Notes: a model not told the origin generated them from the letters alone. A stretch of DNA of 64,000 nt from an uncultured Bacteroidales bacterium (GCA_947164985.1 CAMUYI010000001.1:186001-250000), one strand, 5' to 3'. Shown: positions 8,919 through 18,607, counted from the first letter of the stretch. Numbers and translations are program-made.

Positions 8919-10827
8919 GTTCGATAGACGGTGCTTCACCTACTGCCTCAATCATCCACTGCTTCGGTGTCAAACGACCTAACTTATAGATCCGCGCGTA
9001 TTCATCGGCAAAAGCAGCTTGATCCTTACTCTTAGCCAAGTGTTCCTCCAGTTGATATTGTACAATATGTCCCAACGGATAATTGGGCAGGTACATCGGG
9101 GCATTCACCATATGGCTATAGACCGCCAGTAAGATACAGTCATGCTCTCCTAAGACCGGTTCATAATATTGATTCCATACCTCTTTGGCTAAAGCCATCG
9201 TGGCTTCACACAATTCTTTGGCCTTCGCCTTTGGATGATCATAAATCCACCGCCACATCGCCATGTCTACCAAACTTACACCCATGATCTCGTACATCGA
9301 CCAGAACTGATCAAACACTTCGTTCTGATCATTCACTCCGTTCCCCATCTTAGCGCCTGGCAATAACTGCAAGTCGCGGTGCTGCCATAAGAACGCAGAG
9401 GCTTCAGTATAAGCTGTGTTAGGCACACCGGAGAGCATGTAATGGTCAATGAAATACATATCCAGCACTTGTTCTACGCAATGTCCAAACTCATGCACGG
9501 CGATGTTATAACCCTTATAATCCATACCTTTGGCAGGAATACGCGTACGCAGGCGTGCGTCCTCTTTGCGCCCCAGACAAGGCCATGCGTGACCCGAACC
9601 ACGTGCCGGTTCAACGACTATATGATGCGCGATACTTCTTGCATCCTCGCTATAAAAACCCATCTGTTGCAACAAACGCGGCATGTCGGCAGCAAACGCA
9701 TTGGCATCTGGATAGAGTCGGCGAGTCTGTTTACTCAGTTCATCCTCATTCAATGCCGCACGGGCTTTGAAGCCGTCATACCATATATCGTACGGACGTA
9801 AGTCTCGTCCTAGACTTTCACGGATGATAGCAGCTACTTGCTTTACTTGCTCCGAACCCACCAATGCTCTAAACAAACTATCCAACTCAGCGGCAGGAAT
9901 CTCTACCCCTTCCTCAAAATTACGCTGAATACCCGTAGGAGCAGACGGACAATAAGCGTCGGAAGCAAAATACGCATGCGCGATATCCAAAATCTTTTGA
10001 TAACGCGTGTAGGGTTCTGCAGCCAAGTCATCCGAATAGGGTTTCCATATGAAATCCGCTCCATTGATAGCTTGTTGCGGTATCGTCTGACTGACAATAC
10101 GTTGCATCACCTGATAGATCATCTCCTGCATCTCTTGACCATTCTCGGCCCCATACAAAGCCTTCAACTCGTCCCTCAAGTTCCAATGACTCAGCAGTAC
10201 TTTGTCCATCTCCCATAACTGTCGGTCATCTTCCGTACGCAGGTTTCCCATGTAGATATTATAATCGGCGATATAGTTTTCTGCATCCGCTAAGGCTCGC
10301 GCCATACGGGTATTCACTTCTGCCGGTATTCGGGTCGTGAACACATCGCCCATGCGGGCATAAGCCCATTCGAGACGCGTCCATTTTTTACCTAACTCAT
10401 TCTTCTCCTCCAGTGTATAGTGCGGAAAATTGATGATCGTGATGAACGCCAGTTTATTGGCGAACATATCATCGGAGAAATGGGCTAAGGGACTATACCC
10501 GGACATGATCCAATCCGGCATCTGAGGATCAGCTGCGTTCGTTAACTGCGTCGGACGCAACAACTCCACCGTCAGCATGTCTGCCGACTGATAGACATTC
10601 TCAAAAATACGACTGAGTGACTCAAACAACGCCAGACGTTCACTGTCTGTCTCGCAGTAATAATCTGCCACCAACTGGTCAAAATCTTGTTCAGAACCAT
10701 CCTGCGCCGTCCATAACGCGGCAGCTTGTTGAATTCCGCGAGGAGCGGATTCACACGATTTCATCGGACTTTTCGGACTACATGAGGCTAACATAAGGCA
10801 GCCAAGAAGAAGATGTTTAATGTTCAT
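8869..10827 (-). CDS. Lipoprotein zinc metallopeptidase, M3-like
   Basis: Signal peptide and lipobox MNIKHLLLGCLMLASC make this a lipid-anchored envelope protein of 652 residues. The zinc motif AVHEFGHCVEQ (HExxH, near residue 443) is followed about 25 residues on by YTEASAFLWQ, which fits the third zinc ligand Glu of gluzincins; the spacing recalls M3 oligopeptidases (HEFGH...E.PSQ). It probably trims peptides in the periplasm; the exact family is not certain. It has its own promoter and a short leader. The last 50 bases overlap the 3' end of pdxB on the other strand, so the last 16 residues are encoded opposite pdxB codons. Confidence 0.85.
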   Translation of the reverse strand: MNIKHLLLGCLMLASCSPKSPMKSCESAPRGIQQAAALWTAQDGSEQDFDQLVADYYCETDSERLALFESLSRIFENVYQSADMLTVELLRPTQLTNAADPQMPDWIMSGYSPLAHFSDDMFANKLAFITIINFPHYTLEEKNELGKKWTRLEWAYARMGDVFTTRIPAEVNTRMARALADAENYIADYNIYMGNLRTEDDRQLWEMDKVLLSHWNLRDELKALYGAENGQEMQEMIYQVMQRIVSQTIPQQAINGADFIWKPYSDDLAAEPYTRYQKILDIAHAYFASDAYCPSAPTGIQRNFEEGVEIPAAELDSLFRALVGSEQVKQVAAIIRESLGRDLRPYDIWYDGFKARAALNEDELSKQTRRLYPDANAFAADMPRLLQQMGFYSEDARSIAHHIVVEPARGSGHAWPCLGRKEDARLRTRIPAKGMDYKGYNIAVHEFGHCVEQVLDMYFIDHYMLSGVPNTAYTEASAFLWQHRDLQLLPGAKMGNGVNDQNEVFDQFWSMYEIMGVSLVDMAMWRWIYDHPKAKAKELCEATMALAKEVWNQYYEPVLGEHDCILLAVYSHMVNAPMYLPNYPLGHIVQYQLEEHLAKSKDQAAFADEYARIYKLGRLTPKQWMIEAVGEAPSIEPILRAVDRLCAAPQKQ

Positions 10828-10847
10828 AAAAATACTTATTTGCGGTG

Positions 10848-10878
10848 CAAAAGTACAAAAAAAATCTTATTTATGCAA
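10848..10878 (-). promoter_or_regulatory. Promoter of the M3-like peptidase gene
   Basis: Minus-strand TTG (10876-10878), 20-base spacer and TACTTTTG (10848-10855), followed by CACCG and a short leader to the ATG at 10827. Confidence 0.75.
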
Positions 10879-10896
10879 ATAATAATGCTGAAAATC

Positions 10897-10927
10897 TTGC
10901 ATATGTCGCAAAAAAGCAGTACTTTTG
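10897..10927 (+). promoter_or_regulatory. Promoter of mrp-MATE
   Basis: TTG (10897-10899), 20-base spacer, TACTTTTG (10920-10927), with the extended form TTGCATATGTCGCAAAAAAG also seen at other promoters here. Back to back with the peptidase promoter. Confidence 0.8.
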
Positions 10928-10952
10928 CAGTCGCAAAAGTTTTTAAAATTCG

Positions 10953-11993
10953 ATGTATCCGCAACAGATAATTGATGCCCTGCGCCATGTGCGCTATCCG
11001 GGAACGGGTAAAGACTTAATTGAGAGCGGGATGCTGGAAGACGACATCCGCATCTCCGGTTTTGAAGTATCGTTCTCTTTGATCTTCCCAAAAGACAATG
11101 ACCCCTTTATCAAATCGGTATTGAAGGCTTCTGAAGTGGCCCTTCAGACCTATATCGATCCGAATGTGGTGGCCAATATCCATCCGAAATATAGAGTGGA
11201 AAATTTAAAGCCATCCATCGAAAGTTCAAAGATAAACGCCAAGCATATCATCGCTATTCATAGCGGTAAAGGCGGTGTAGGTAAGAGTACGGTGACGGCA
11301 AACCTGGCAGTAGCCTTGGCACAAGCCGGCTATCGGGTGGGACTGCTGGATGCGGATATCCATGGACCGTCCATGCCTAAGATGTTTCATACCGAAGAAT
11401 GCCGCCCATATTCGGTTGAAGAGAACGGACGTACACTCATTGAACCGATTGAGCAGTACGGCGTGAAGATGCTCTCTATCGGATTCTTTGTGAATCCGGA
11501 ACAGGCCGTCATCTGGCGCGGAGGTATGGCATCCAATGCTATCAAACAACTCATCGAAGATGCCCACTGGGGTGAACTGGATTATTTCCTAATCGACCTG
11601 CCACCGGGAACGAGTGATATTCATCTTACCCTTATCTCTGAACTCCAACTGACAGGCGTCATTGTCGTCACTACACCTCAACCGGTAGCCCTCGTCGATG
11701 CCCGCAAAGGAGTGGAGATGTTCCGCAATGAGAAAGTGAATGTACCTATCCTCGGTCTCATTGAAAATATGGCATGGTTCACGCCGGCAGAACTGCCGAA
11801 TAATAAATATTATATCTTTGGCAAAGACGGAGGAAAAGCCTTGGCAGAAGAATTGCAAATTCCCTTACTCGGTCAGATTCCTCTTGTACAGTCCATCCGT
11901 GAAGGTGGTGATGATGGAACCCCTATCGCTTTACAAATCGGTCATCCCGCTGCAGAAGCGTTTAATACCATATGTCGCGCACTACAGAACTAG
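10953..11993 (+). CDS. mrp: Mrp/ApbC-type iron-sulfur carrier ATPase
   Basis: P-loop ATPase of the Mrp/NBP35 family, taken to carry and insert Fe-S clusters. An N-terminal DUF59/MIP18 domain (about residues 1-85) precedes the deviant Walker A HSGKGGVGKSTVTANLA (near 106) and DADIHGPSMPKMF. The carrier CxxC that normally follows the IENM motif is not present: the sequence reads IENMAWFTPAELPNNKYYIFGKDGG. I believe related Bacteroidota proteins share this, but the binding site would then differ from the E. coli type. It overlaps the MATE gene by 22 bases. Confidence 0.93.
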   Translation: MYPQQIIDALRHVRYPGTGKDLIESGMLEDDIRISGFEVSFSLIFPKDNDPFIKSVLKASEVALQTYIDPNVVANIHPKYRVENLKPSIESSKINAKHIIAIHSGKGGVGKSTVTANLAVALAQAGYRVGLLDADIHGPSMPKMFHTEECRPYSVEENGRTLIEPIEQYGVKMLSIGFFVNPEQAVIWRGGMASNAIKQLIEDAHWGELDYFLIDLPPGTSDIHLTLISELQLTGVIVVTTPQPVALVDARKGVEMFRNEKVNVPILGLIENMAWFTPAELPNNKYYIFGKDGGKALAEELQIPLLGQIPLVQSIREGGDDGTPIALQIGHPAAEAFNTICRALQN

Positions 11994-13312
11994 GCACTGC
12001 GCCTGTACATAAGCTCCTTTGGAAATACGCCTTACCTGCCATCATCGCGATGACGGCTACTTCGCTGTATAATATCGTCGATACAATCTATATTGGGCAT
12101 GGTTGCGGTGCCTTGGCCTTGGGTGCTCTAACCGTTGCCAAACCCTTCATGGATATATGTGCAGCCTTTGGTAGTTTAGTCGGCGTAGGTGCATCCTCGT
12201 TACTGGCGATCTATCTGGGAGAGAAAGACTATGAACGTGCTAATAGAGTTTTGGGCAATGTGATCGTGATGAATATCATCCTGTCGGCTATCGTAATGAC
12301 GGTAGGACTGATATGGCTCGATCCGATCCTCATGGCTTTCGGTGCCAGTGAGGCCACCTTACTTTACGCGCATGAGTACATGGAGATCATCTTGTATGGA
12401 AATATCCTCACCCATATCTATTTTGGTCTCAATGCGATGCTGCGTTCTGCAGGTCATCCGCGTTTCTCCATGACGGCGACTATCGTGGCGGTCATCATCA
12501 ACATCATCCTCGACCCGATCTTTATCTTTGGTCTCGACATGGGCGTACGCGGTGCCGCCTTGGCGACCGTCATCAGTCAGGCGGTAGCGGTCGTTTGGCA
12601 GTTGACCAAGTTCATGGATAAGAACGAACTGGTTCGCTTCCATCGAGGTATCTGGCGACTCAACCGACATATCACACTCCGTGCTTTAGCCATCGGCATG
12701 TCACCCTTCCTTTATAATATCGCGCATTGTTTTGTAGTAATCATCATCAATAATCAGTTGAAGAATTTCGGAGGTGATATGGCTATTGCATCATACGGTG
12801 TGATCAATCGTCTGACTTTTGTTTTCGCGATGATGGTAATGGGTCTTAACCAAGGTATGCAACCGATAGCCGGTTATAACTACGGAGCCAAGCAATTCGA
12901 ACGAGTTCTCAAATCGTTTTATCTCACCTGTGCCTATGCTACCGGTGTAATGGGACTGGTCTTCATCCTTGGTGAGTTTTTCCCGGAACTGATGACGCGT
13001 ATGTTCACCCATGATGCGGAACTCATTGCGCAGACCGTTCATCCAATGCGTATCGTATGCTCCACGATGCTCATCATCGGTTTTCAGATGGTAACAGGTA
13101 ACCTCTTTACCTCTGTAGGAAAAGCGGGCAAGGCTATCTTCTTAAGCCTCACCCGCCAAGTGCTCTACCTCATCCCGCTCGTTCTCTGGCTTCCGATGAT
13201 TTTTACCACTCCGATCGATGGTGTTTGGTGGTCTATTCCTATCAGCGACACCATCTCTGCCGTCACGGCTATCATCATTCTTCTCGCTTCTCGTAAAAAA
13301 TTACATATGTAG
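11972..13312 (+). CDS. MATE family efflux transporter
   Basis: Twelve-helix inner-membrane antiporter of 446 residues with two MatE repeats; the first starts KLLWKYALPAIIAMTATSLYNIVDTIYIGHGCGALALGALTVAKP. Such proteins export cationic drugs or metabolites in exchange for sodium or protons; substrate not predictable. The start lies inside the mrp reading frame (22-base overlap), so the two are probably cotranscribed and coupled. No terminator is visible after it. Confidence 0.93.
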   Translation: MSRTTELGTAPVHKLLWKYALPAIIAMTATSLYNIVDTIYIGHGCGALALGALTVAKPFMDICAAFGSLVGVGASSLLAIYLGEKDYERANRVLGNVIVMNIILSAIVMTVGLIWLDPILMAFGASEATLLYAHEYMEIILYGNILTHIYFGLNAMLRSAGHPRFSMTATIVAVIINIILDPIFIFGLDMGVRGAALATVISQAVAVVWQLTKFMDKNELVRFHRGIWRLNRHITLRALAIGMSPFLYNIAHCFVVIIINNQLKNFGGDMAIASYGVINRLTFVFAMMVMGLNQGMQPIAGYNYGAKQFERVLKSFYLTCAYATGVMGLVFILGEFFPELMTRMFTHDAELIAQTVHPMRIVCSTMLIIGFQMVTGNLFTSVGKAGKAIFLSLTRQVLYLIPLVLWLPMIFTTPIDGVWWSIPISDTISAVTAIIILLASRKKLHM

Positions 13313-13354
13313 TGTATTAACAATCATAATACCAATTACATACAAATATTTGGA

Positions 13355-13410
13355 GCTATAGTAAAAGTTATAACTGAGCATATATCCTGCGCTATAGTAT
13401 AAGTTATTAA
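13355..13410. repeat. Two near-identical 19-20 bp repeats between MATE and DUF4294 genes
   Basis: GCTATAGTAAAAGTTATAA at 13355-13373 and GCTATAGTATAAGTTATTAA at 13391-13410, the second running into the DUF4294 stop codon. The convergent gap of 94 bases holds nothing else I recognise and no classical terminator. Confidence 0.6.
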
Positions 13411-13988
13411 AGTTGACCTGCTTCAACCAAATTAATGACACGTTCGGTGATGCGATCCTTATCGGAAGCATCGTACCCTTCCTTCAGGTCATTCTTGAAT
13501 AATTTGGCGACAAATTGCCAGAAATTAGCAGCACCTTTACCCTTGTATTGCTCGATCAGTTGATAGCTGGTTCTATCCGTCTCACGGTCCATCAGTTTCA
13601 TGAGCATCATACCCTGTGAAGCGTACATACCTCGGAAATCTTTTTCGTATTTCTTATACAGTTCGCGTTCAAAATTTCGCCACCATTTTTTGCGACTTTT
13701 GGCATCCGGCAACTTAGCCAACTCAGCATCGGCAAAGGCCATATCGGCTGTAATCGCTTTCGCATACGGCAGACATTTCTTCACATCCCTTACCGTGCGC
13801 CAATAGAACTTCTCCTGCTTCTTATTCTTGAATTGCATCGGCGGATAGACCCATACCTCATGCAGATACGCCAGATACATCGTATCACCGTCCTGCACAT
13901 GCAGCATACAGGAGTCCATATACTGTTTGGCAGCGAACATATTCATGCCCACTGCCAACAGAAGCCATATATGCAGTAGTCGTTTCAT
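13407..13988 (-). CDS. DUF4294 family secreted protein
   Basis: 193 residues with a signal peptide (MKRLLHIWLLLAVGMNMFAA) and the DUF4294 pattern HVQDGDTMYLAYLHEVWVYPP, then FYWRTVRDVKKCLPYAKAI and a basic ERELYKKYEKDFRGMYASQGMMLMKLMDRETDRTSYQLIEQYKG region. DUF4294 is a Bacteroidota envelope family of unknown function. It lies 31 bases behind proS on the same strand with no promoter of its own, so it is probably in the same transcript. Confidence 0.85.
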   Translation of the reverse strand: MKRLLHIWLLLAVGMNMFAAKQYMDSCMLHVQDGDTMYLAYLHEVWVYPPMQFKNKKQEKFYWRTVRDVKKCLPYAKAITADMAFADAELAKLPDAKSRKKWWRNFERELYKKYEKDFRGMYASQGMMLMKLMDRETDRTSYQLIEQYKGKGAANFWQFVAKLFKNDLKEGYDASDKDRITERVINLVEAGQL

Positions 13989-14019
13989 GCTATCAGGCTA
14001 CTGACAAATATCGTGCCAA

Positions 14020-15510
14020 TTAATAATTGAGTGCGAAGATCACGCGTCCGGCAGACGGTTTGCCGGTCAGGATGCACGTACCCGGTTCGTTGTGATGTCC
14101 AGGCAAGTCAGCCAACGGAATACAACGGATCGTGGCTTTGGTCTCATCCTTGATGCGCTGCTCAGTCTCTGCTGTACCATCCCAATGTGCCAACAGGAAA
14201 CCACCTTTCTTCAGTTCCTCTTTGAACTCATCGTACGTGTTCACCTCGCGGGTGTTAGCGATACGGAAATCAAGCGCTTTTTTGAGCAAGTTCTTCTGGA
14301 TCTCCTCCAGTAAAGCTTGAATCTTCTCCACAATACCATCCAACGAGATAGTCTCTTTGGTCTGCGTGTCACGACGAGCGATCTCAATCGTGTTATTCTC
14401 CAAATCACGACCACCCATCGCTAAACGAACCGGTACACCCTTCAGCTCATAGTCTGCGAACTTGTAACCCGGTGTGTATTTCTCGTCGCTATCCACTTTG
14501 ACGCGGATGCCGAGTGCTTTCAGTTGATCGGCTATCGGGTTGAGTTTTTCCATCAGAGCAGCCAACTGTTCCGGCGCCTTGAAGATCGGAACGATAACTA
14601 CCTGAATCGGTGCCAAGTGCGGCGGTAATACCAAACCGCTGTCATCCGAGTGGGTCATGATGAGCGCACCCATCAGACGAGTCGAAACACCCCAAGAGGT
14701 AGCCCAAACATACTCGTATTTATTCTCTTTGCTCAGGAACTGCACGTCAAAAGACTTGGCGAAGTTCTGTCCCAAGAAGTGACTCGTACCGGCTTGCAGT
14801 GCCTTACCGTCCTGCATCATTGCTTCGATACAATAGGTATTGAGTGCACCTGCAAAACGCTCGTTCGGACTCTTCACTCCCTTCACAACAGGAATAGCCA
14901 TCACGTTCTCTGCGAAATCAGCATATACGTCCAGCATGTCGCGAGCGTAATCTTCCGCTTCCTCCTTGGTAGCATGAGCTGTATGACCTTCTTGCCACAG
15001 GAATTCCGCTGTACGCAGGAAAAGACGCGTACGCATCTCCCAACGCATCACGTTACACCATTGGTTGCAAAGGATAGGCAGGTCACGATAGGATGAGATC
15101 CAGTTCTTATAGGTACTCCAGATAATAGTCTCCGAAGTAGGACGGATGATGAGTTCTTCTTCCAATCTCGCTTGCGGATCAACGACCACGCCCTTACCGT
15201 TCGGATCGTTCATCAAACGATGGTGTGTCACTACGGCACACTCCTTGGCAAAACCCTCTACGTGCTCTGCCTCACGGCTCAAGAACGATTTCGGAATCAA
15301 CAGAGGGAAATAGGCGTTCTTCACACCTTTCTCTTTGAAGCGGCGGTCGAGTTCAGCCTGAATGGTTTCCCAGATGGCATAACCATAAGGTTTGATTACC
15401 ATACATCCGCGAACGGCGCTCTGTTCTGCCAAATCGGCTTTCACTACGAGTTCATTGTACCACTTGGAATAGTCCTCACTACGAGGAGTCAGTCTTTGAA
15501 AATTAGCCAT
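14020..15510 (-). CDS. proS: Prolyl-tRNA synthetase (short, archaeal/eukaryote-like type)
   Basis: Class II synthetase charging tRNA-Pro. The start [48 protein letters not shown], motif 2 region [25 protein letters not shown] and a length of 496 place it in the ProS type 3 group, which lacks the bacterial INS editing domain and has a C-terminal extension (GRVIFALNY end). No consensus promoter lies between its ATG and the terminator of the tRNA-Pro gene just upstream, so transcription may come from the tRNA promoter by read-through, which would couple enzyme and substrate. Confidence 0.95.
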   Translation of the reverse strand: MANFQRLTPRSEDYSKWYNELVVKADLAEQSAVRGCMVIKPYGYAIWETIQAELDRRFKEKGVKNAYFPLLIPKSFLSREAEHVEGFAKECAVVTHHRLMNDPNGKGVVVDPQARLEEELIIRPTSETIIWSTYKNWISSYRDLPILCNQWCNVMRWEMRTRLFLRTAEFLWQEGHTAHATKEEAEDYARDMLDVYADFAENVMAIPVVKGVKSPNERFAGALNTYCIEAMMQDGKALQAGTSHFLGQNFAKSFDVQFLSKENKYEYVWATSWGVSTRLMGALIMTHSDDSGLVLPPHLAPIQVVIVPIFKAPEQLAALMEKLNPIADQLKALGIRVKVDSDEKYTPGYKFADYELKGVPVRLAMGGRDLENNTIEIARRDTQTKETISLDGIVEKIQALLEEIQKNLLKKALDFRIANTREVNTYDEFKEELKKGGFLLAHWDGTAETEQRIKDETKATIRCIPLADLPGHHNEPGTCILTGKPSAGRVIFALNY

Positions 15511-15539
15511 ATATTGCTATGTTTAAACGTCCCTTTTTC

Positions 15540-15569
15540 AAAAAAGACAGCCGTTTGACTGTCTTTTTT
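15540..15569 (-). terminator. Terminator between tRNA-Pro and proS
   Basis: Stem AAAAAAGACAG / CTGTCTTTTTT with an 8-base loop. On the minus strand it directly follows tRNA-Pro and ends about 30 bases before the proS ATG. Confidence 0.8.
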
Positions 15570-15570
15570 G

Positions 15571-15643
15571 TCGAGAAGAGGTGACTCGAACACCCGACCC
15601 CTACGTCCCGAACGTAGTGCGCTACCAACTGCGCTACTTCTCG
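15571..15643 (-). tRNA. tRNA-Pro (anticodon CGG)
   Basis: 73-base cloverleaf on the minus strand: acceptor CGAGAAG/CTTCTCG with the C1-G72 pair typical of bacterial tRNA-Pro, D arm GCGC/GCGC, anticodon stem CTACG/CGTAG with loop TTCGGGA, T arm GGGTG-TTCGAGT-CACCT and discriminator A. CCA is not encoded. It sits directly upstream of proS. Confidence 0.95.
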
Positions 15644-15719
15644 AAATGCAGAGCATTTCTCGATTATTTTGCCAGGGCAAAATTTTCTCGCTCCACACGC
15701 TTTCTTTCAAAAGCGGATG

Positions 15720-15750
15720 CAAAAGTACTGCTTTTTTTTGAATTGACCAA
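15720..15750 (-). promoter_or_regulatory. Promoter of tRNA-Pro
   Basis: Minus-strand TTG (15748-15750), 20-base spacer, TACTTTTG (15720-15727). The leader of about 70 bases to the tRNA contains two perfect inverted repeats (ATTTTGCC-AG-GGCAAAAT and AAATGC-AGA-GCATTT). Confidence 0.75.
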
Positions 15751-15772
15751 ATAATTCTGCATTTTTTTGCAA

Positions 15773-18088
15773 TTATTTTGCACTTTTTCGCTTAAAAGTA
15801 CGTTTTCCGGGCTTAATCGGCTCCGTTTTGGCCATTATTTCACGTACTTGTTCTTCAGTCAGTGTCTGCGGATCCGTGTGCTTCGGAATCTGATAATTAC
15901 CTTCCGCCGTATGAATATAAGCGCCGTATTTGCCATTCAATACCTGCACCTCACCCCATTGGTGAATCGGTGTAGCACTCTGCTGCTTCTCCGTAATCAA
16001 CGCTATCGCCTCATCCATCTTCACTGTCAACGGGTCTTTACCCTTTGGGATAGAGATGAATAGTTTGTCATAGTGGATATACGGTCCGTATTTACCTTCT
16101 CCGATAATAACCGGCTTACCTTCATATTCACCTAACGTGATCGGCAGTGCATTCTTAAATAAATCCAGCGCCTCCGACAGCGTGATTGTATAGATCGACT
16201 GATTCTTCTTCAGACTGGCAAATCGCGGTTTGGCGTCAGCGGAGTCACCCATCTGCACACACGGACCGATCTTACTGATCTTAGCGATGATAGGCAGTCC
16301 TGTCTCCGGATCATTTCCTACTAATCGTCCTTCCACCTTACCCGTCGGAACGGCCGTCAGAAGCGGTTGGAATCGCTTATAAAAGGCATCTACCGTTGTG
16401 ATCCAATCTACCTTACCGGCTGCGATACGGTCGAACTGCTCCTCTTCATGCGCCGTAAAGTCATAACTGAGGATAGCCGGGAAATGCTCCACCAGAAAAT
16501 CATTCGTGATTCGCCCCAAGTCAGTCGGCAAGAAACGTTGTGTGTCTGCGCCGTATAACTCGCTCTTTTGTTTCTCTACCACCATGCCGTTCTTGAGTGT
16601 CAGGATGGCGATATCGCGTTTCACACCGGTTACCGAACCTTTCTCCACATATTTGACATGCTGGATCGTATCGATGATCGTCGCATAGGTGGACGGACGA
16701 CCGATTCCCAACTCTTCCATCTTCTTCACCAATGTGGCGTCGTTATAACGCAAAGGCGGTTTAGCATAGGTCTGGATAGCCTCAGCGTTTTGCAACTTCA
16801 GTCGCTCACGCGGAGACATAGCCGGTAACAGGCGACTCTCTTCTTCCGCCTCCTCCGTCGATTGCACATAGACACGGGTGAAACCGTCAAAAGTGATCAC
16901 TTCTCCAGTGGCAATGAATGCATACTTGCTTCCATGAATAGACACCTCGATCGTGGTCTTCTCACTCTGCGCTTCGGCCATCTGACTGGCTATCGTACGT
17001 TTCCAAATCAGTTCGTACAAACGCTGCTCATCGCGCGTCTCACCGGCGGTCAACTTGTTCATGTATGCCGGACGAATCGCCTCGTGTGCCTCCTGCGCAC
17101 CTTTCGATTTGGTGCGGAACTGACGGGTATGTACGTATTCTTTTCCGTATTGCTCCGCGATCACCTCTTTGCTCGTAGCCAAAGCTAAAGAAGAGAGGTT
17201 GACCGAGTCGGTACGCATATACGTGATTGCACCGCTCTCATACAACGACTGCGCCAGACGCATCGTTTTCGAAACCGTGAACTTCAACTTACGCGCTGCT
17301 TCCTGTTGCAGGGTCGAAGTGGTGAACGGCGGAGCCGGCATGTGCGTTACGGGTTTGCGTTGTACGTCACGTACGATGAACTGTGCACTATTGAGACTCT
17401 CCAAGAATTCAATCGCATCTTTCTTATGCGAGAAACGATGGTTCAGTTCGCATTTGAGCACCGAGGCATCACCCGGATTAGCACCGATGAAATCAGCAAA
17501 AATACGGTAAGCAGACGAAGCGCGGAACGACTCTATCTCACGCTCTTTTTCTACGATTAGACGAACGGCTACCGATTGTACACGACCTGCCGAAAGACCG
17601 GTCGTCACTTTCTTCCAGAGGATTGGCGATAACTCAAAGCCCACAATTCGGTCCAGCACACGACGTGCCTGTTGCGCATTCACCAGATTATAGTCGATAT
17701 CGCGCGGATTGGCGATGCCGTCCAATACGTCACTCTTCGTGATCGACGAGAAAACGATACGGTGCGTCTCTTTGTTCTCCAAACCCAACACTTGGTATAG
17801 ATGCCAAGCGATAGCTTCTCCTTCACGGTCTTCATCGGAAGCCAACCATACCACATCCGATTTGGCTACTTCCTTGCGTAACTCATCCACCAGATGCTCT
17901 TTGTTCGCGTCGATGACATAGTTCGGTTCGTATCCATGCTCCAGATCGATACCCAGCGAGTTTTTACCTTTCGGTTCAATATCGCGGATGTGACCCTGAC
18001 TGCTCATCACTTTGAAATCATCTCCCAAAAACGACTTGATCGTTTTCACTTTTCCCGGAGACTCCACTATTACCAAATTTTTGCTCAT
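15773..18088 (-). CDS. topA: DNA topoisomerase I
   Basis: Type IA topoisomerase that relaxes negative supercoils. The Toprim domain starts KNLVIVESPGKVKTI, with acidic DEDREGEAIAWH; the catalytic tyrosine is in SGAITYMRTDSVNLS; the C-terminus has TopA_C repeats (EGKPVIIGEGKYGPYIHYDKLFISIP and VLNGKYGAYIHTAEGNYQIP) and no cysteine zinc ribbons, ending in a basic tail. The track begins at a TTG two codons upstream; the ATG at 18086-18088 is preferred, giving 771 residues. It has its own promoter, divergent from the nfeD-floA operon. Confidence 0.96.
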   Translation of the reverse strand: MSKNLVIVESPGKVKTIKSFLGDDFKVMSSQGHIRDIEPKGKNSLGIDLEHGYEPNYVIDANKEHLVDELRKEVAKSDVVWLASDEDREGEAIAWHLYQVLGLENKETHRIVFSSITKSDVLDGIANPRDIDYNLVNAQQARRVLDRIVGFELSPILWKKVTTGLSAGRVQSVAVRLIVEKEREIESFRASSAYRIFADFIGANPGDASVLKCELNHRFSHKKDAIEFLESLNSAQFIVRDVQRKPVTHMPAPPFTTSTLQQEAARKLKFTVSKTMRLAQSLYESGAITYMRTDSVNLSSLALATSKEVIAEQYGKEYVHTRQFRTKSKGAQEAHEAIRPAYMNKLTAGETRDEQRLYELIWKRTIASQMAEAQSEKTTIEVSIHGSKYAFIATGEVITFDGFTRVYVQSTEEAEEESRLLPAMSPRERLKLQNAEAIQTYAKPPLRYNDATLVKKMEELGIGRPSTYATIIDTIQHVKYVEKGSVTGVKRDIAILTLKNGMVVEKQKSELYGADTQRFLPTDLGRITNDFLVEHFPAILSYDFTAHEEEQFDRIAAGKVDWITTVDAFYKRFQPLLTAVPTGKVEGRLVGNDPETGLPIIAKISKIGPCVQMGDSADAKPRFASLKKNQSIYTITLSEALDLFKNALPITLGEYEGKPVIIGEGKYGPYIHYDKLFISIPKGKDPLTVKMDEAIALITEKQQSATPIHQWGEVQVLNGKYGAYIHTAEGNYQIPKHTDPQTLTEEQVREIMAKTEPIKPGKRTFKRKSAK

Positions 18089-18129
18089 ATGCAACTATAA
18101 ATAAGGTGTACCCTCAAAAAAATCGGCTG

Positions 18130-18160
18130 CAAAAGTAGTATAATTAATTTATTTATGCAA
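18130..18160 (-). promoter_or_regulatory. Promoter of topA
   Basis: Minus-strand TTG-like box (18158-18160), 20-base spacer, TACTTTTG (18130-18137). Confidence 0.75.
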
Positions 18161-18175
18161 AAAAAATTTTTTCGC

Positions 18176-18206
18176 TTGCATATATCAAAGATATTTAGTA
18201 TCTTTG
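18176..18206 (+). promoter_or_regulatory. Promoter of the nfeD-floA-recJ-tdk-priA run
   Basis: TTG (18176-18178), 20-base spacer, TATCTTTG (18199-18206), then CAGCCGATTTG. It is the only consensus promoter seen before 25.7 kb on this strand, so it may drive seven genes. Confidence 0.8.
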
Positions 18207-18255
18207 CAGCCGATTTGAAAAAAAATAGTTGTAATTTTTTTAACAAAACACTTGC

Positions 18256-18588
18256 ATGAACGTATTTTTAGTCGTATTATTAGTGCTCGCGGGCGTCGCG
18301 TTATTATTAACGGAGATGTTCCTTCTGCCGGGTTTCGGCATTGCGGGTATTGGCGGTTTCGGTTGCCTGATTGCAGCCGTAGTATTGGCATGGATATGGA
18401 TCGGAAAGATGGCGGGTTATATCACCCTCGGTGCTTGTCTTCTCTTGTCCGCGCTTGCTATATGGGGTTTCCTGCACAGTCATGCATTGGATAAGATGGC
18501 GCTGGACTCCAAGATCGATAGCCATGTCGAGTTGGCGAAGAATAAACTGGACAAAAACAAAAAGTCCGAAGAAAATAAAGAATCATAA
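18256..18588 (+). CDS. NfeD-like short membrane protein
   Basis: 110 residues: two or three hydrophobic helices with a glycine-rich linker (FLLPGFGIAGIGGFGCLIAAVVLAWIW), then a short charged tail (KNKLDKNKKSEENKES). It lacks the OB-fold of longer NfeD proteins. Short NfeD-like partners commonly precede floA and act with it in membrane organisation; placement 19 bases before floA supports that. The first gene of the operon. Confidence 0.8.
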   Translation: MNVFLVVLLVLAGVALLLTEMFLLPGFGIAGIGGFGCLIAAVVLAWIWIGKMAGYITLGACLLLSALAIWGFLHSHALDKMALDSKIDSHVELAKNKLDKNKKSEENKES

Positions 18589-18607
18589 ATCATAAATTAT
18601 AAATACT
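18588..18607 (+). repeat. 7-bp periodic array before floA
   Basis: AATCATA AATCATA AATTATA AATACTA TG: four imperfect heptads filling the gap and ending at the floA ATG. Confidence 0.65.

Noticed and set aside
13407-13410. Repeats at 13.36-13.41 kb as a terminator
   Set aside because: They are direct, not inverted, and carry no T tract after a stem.
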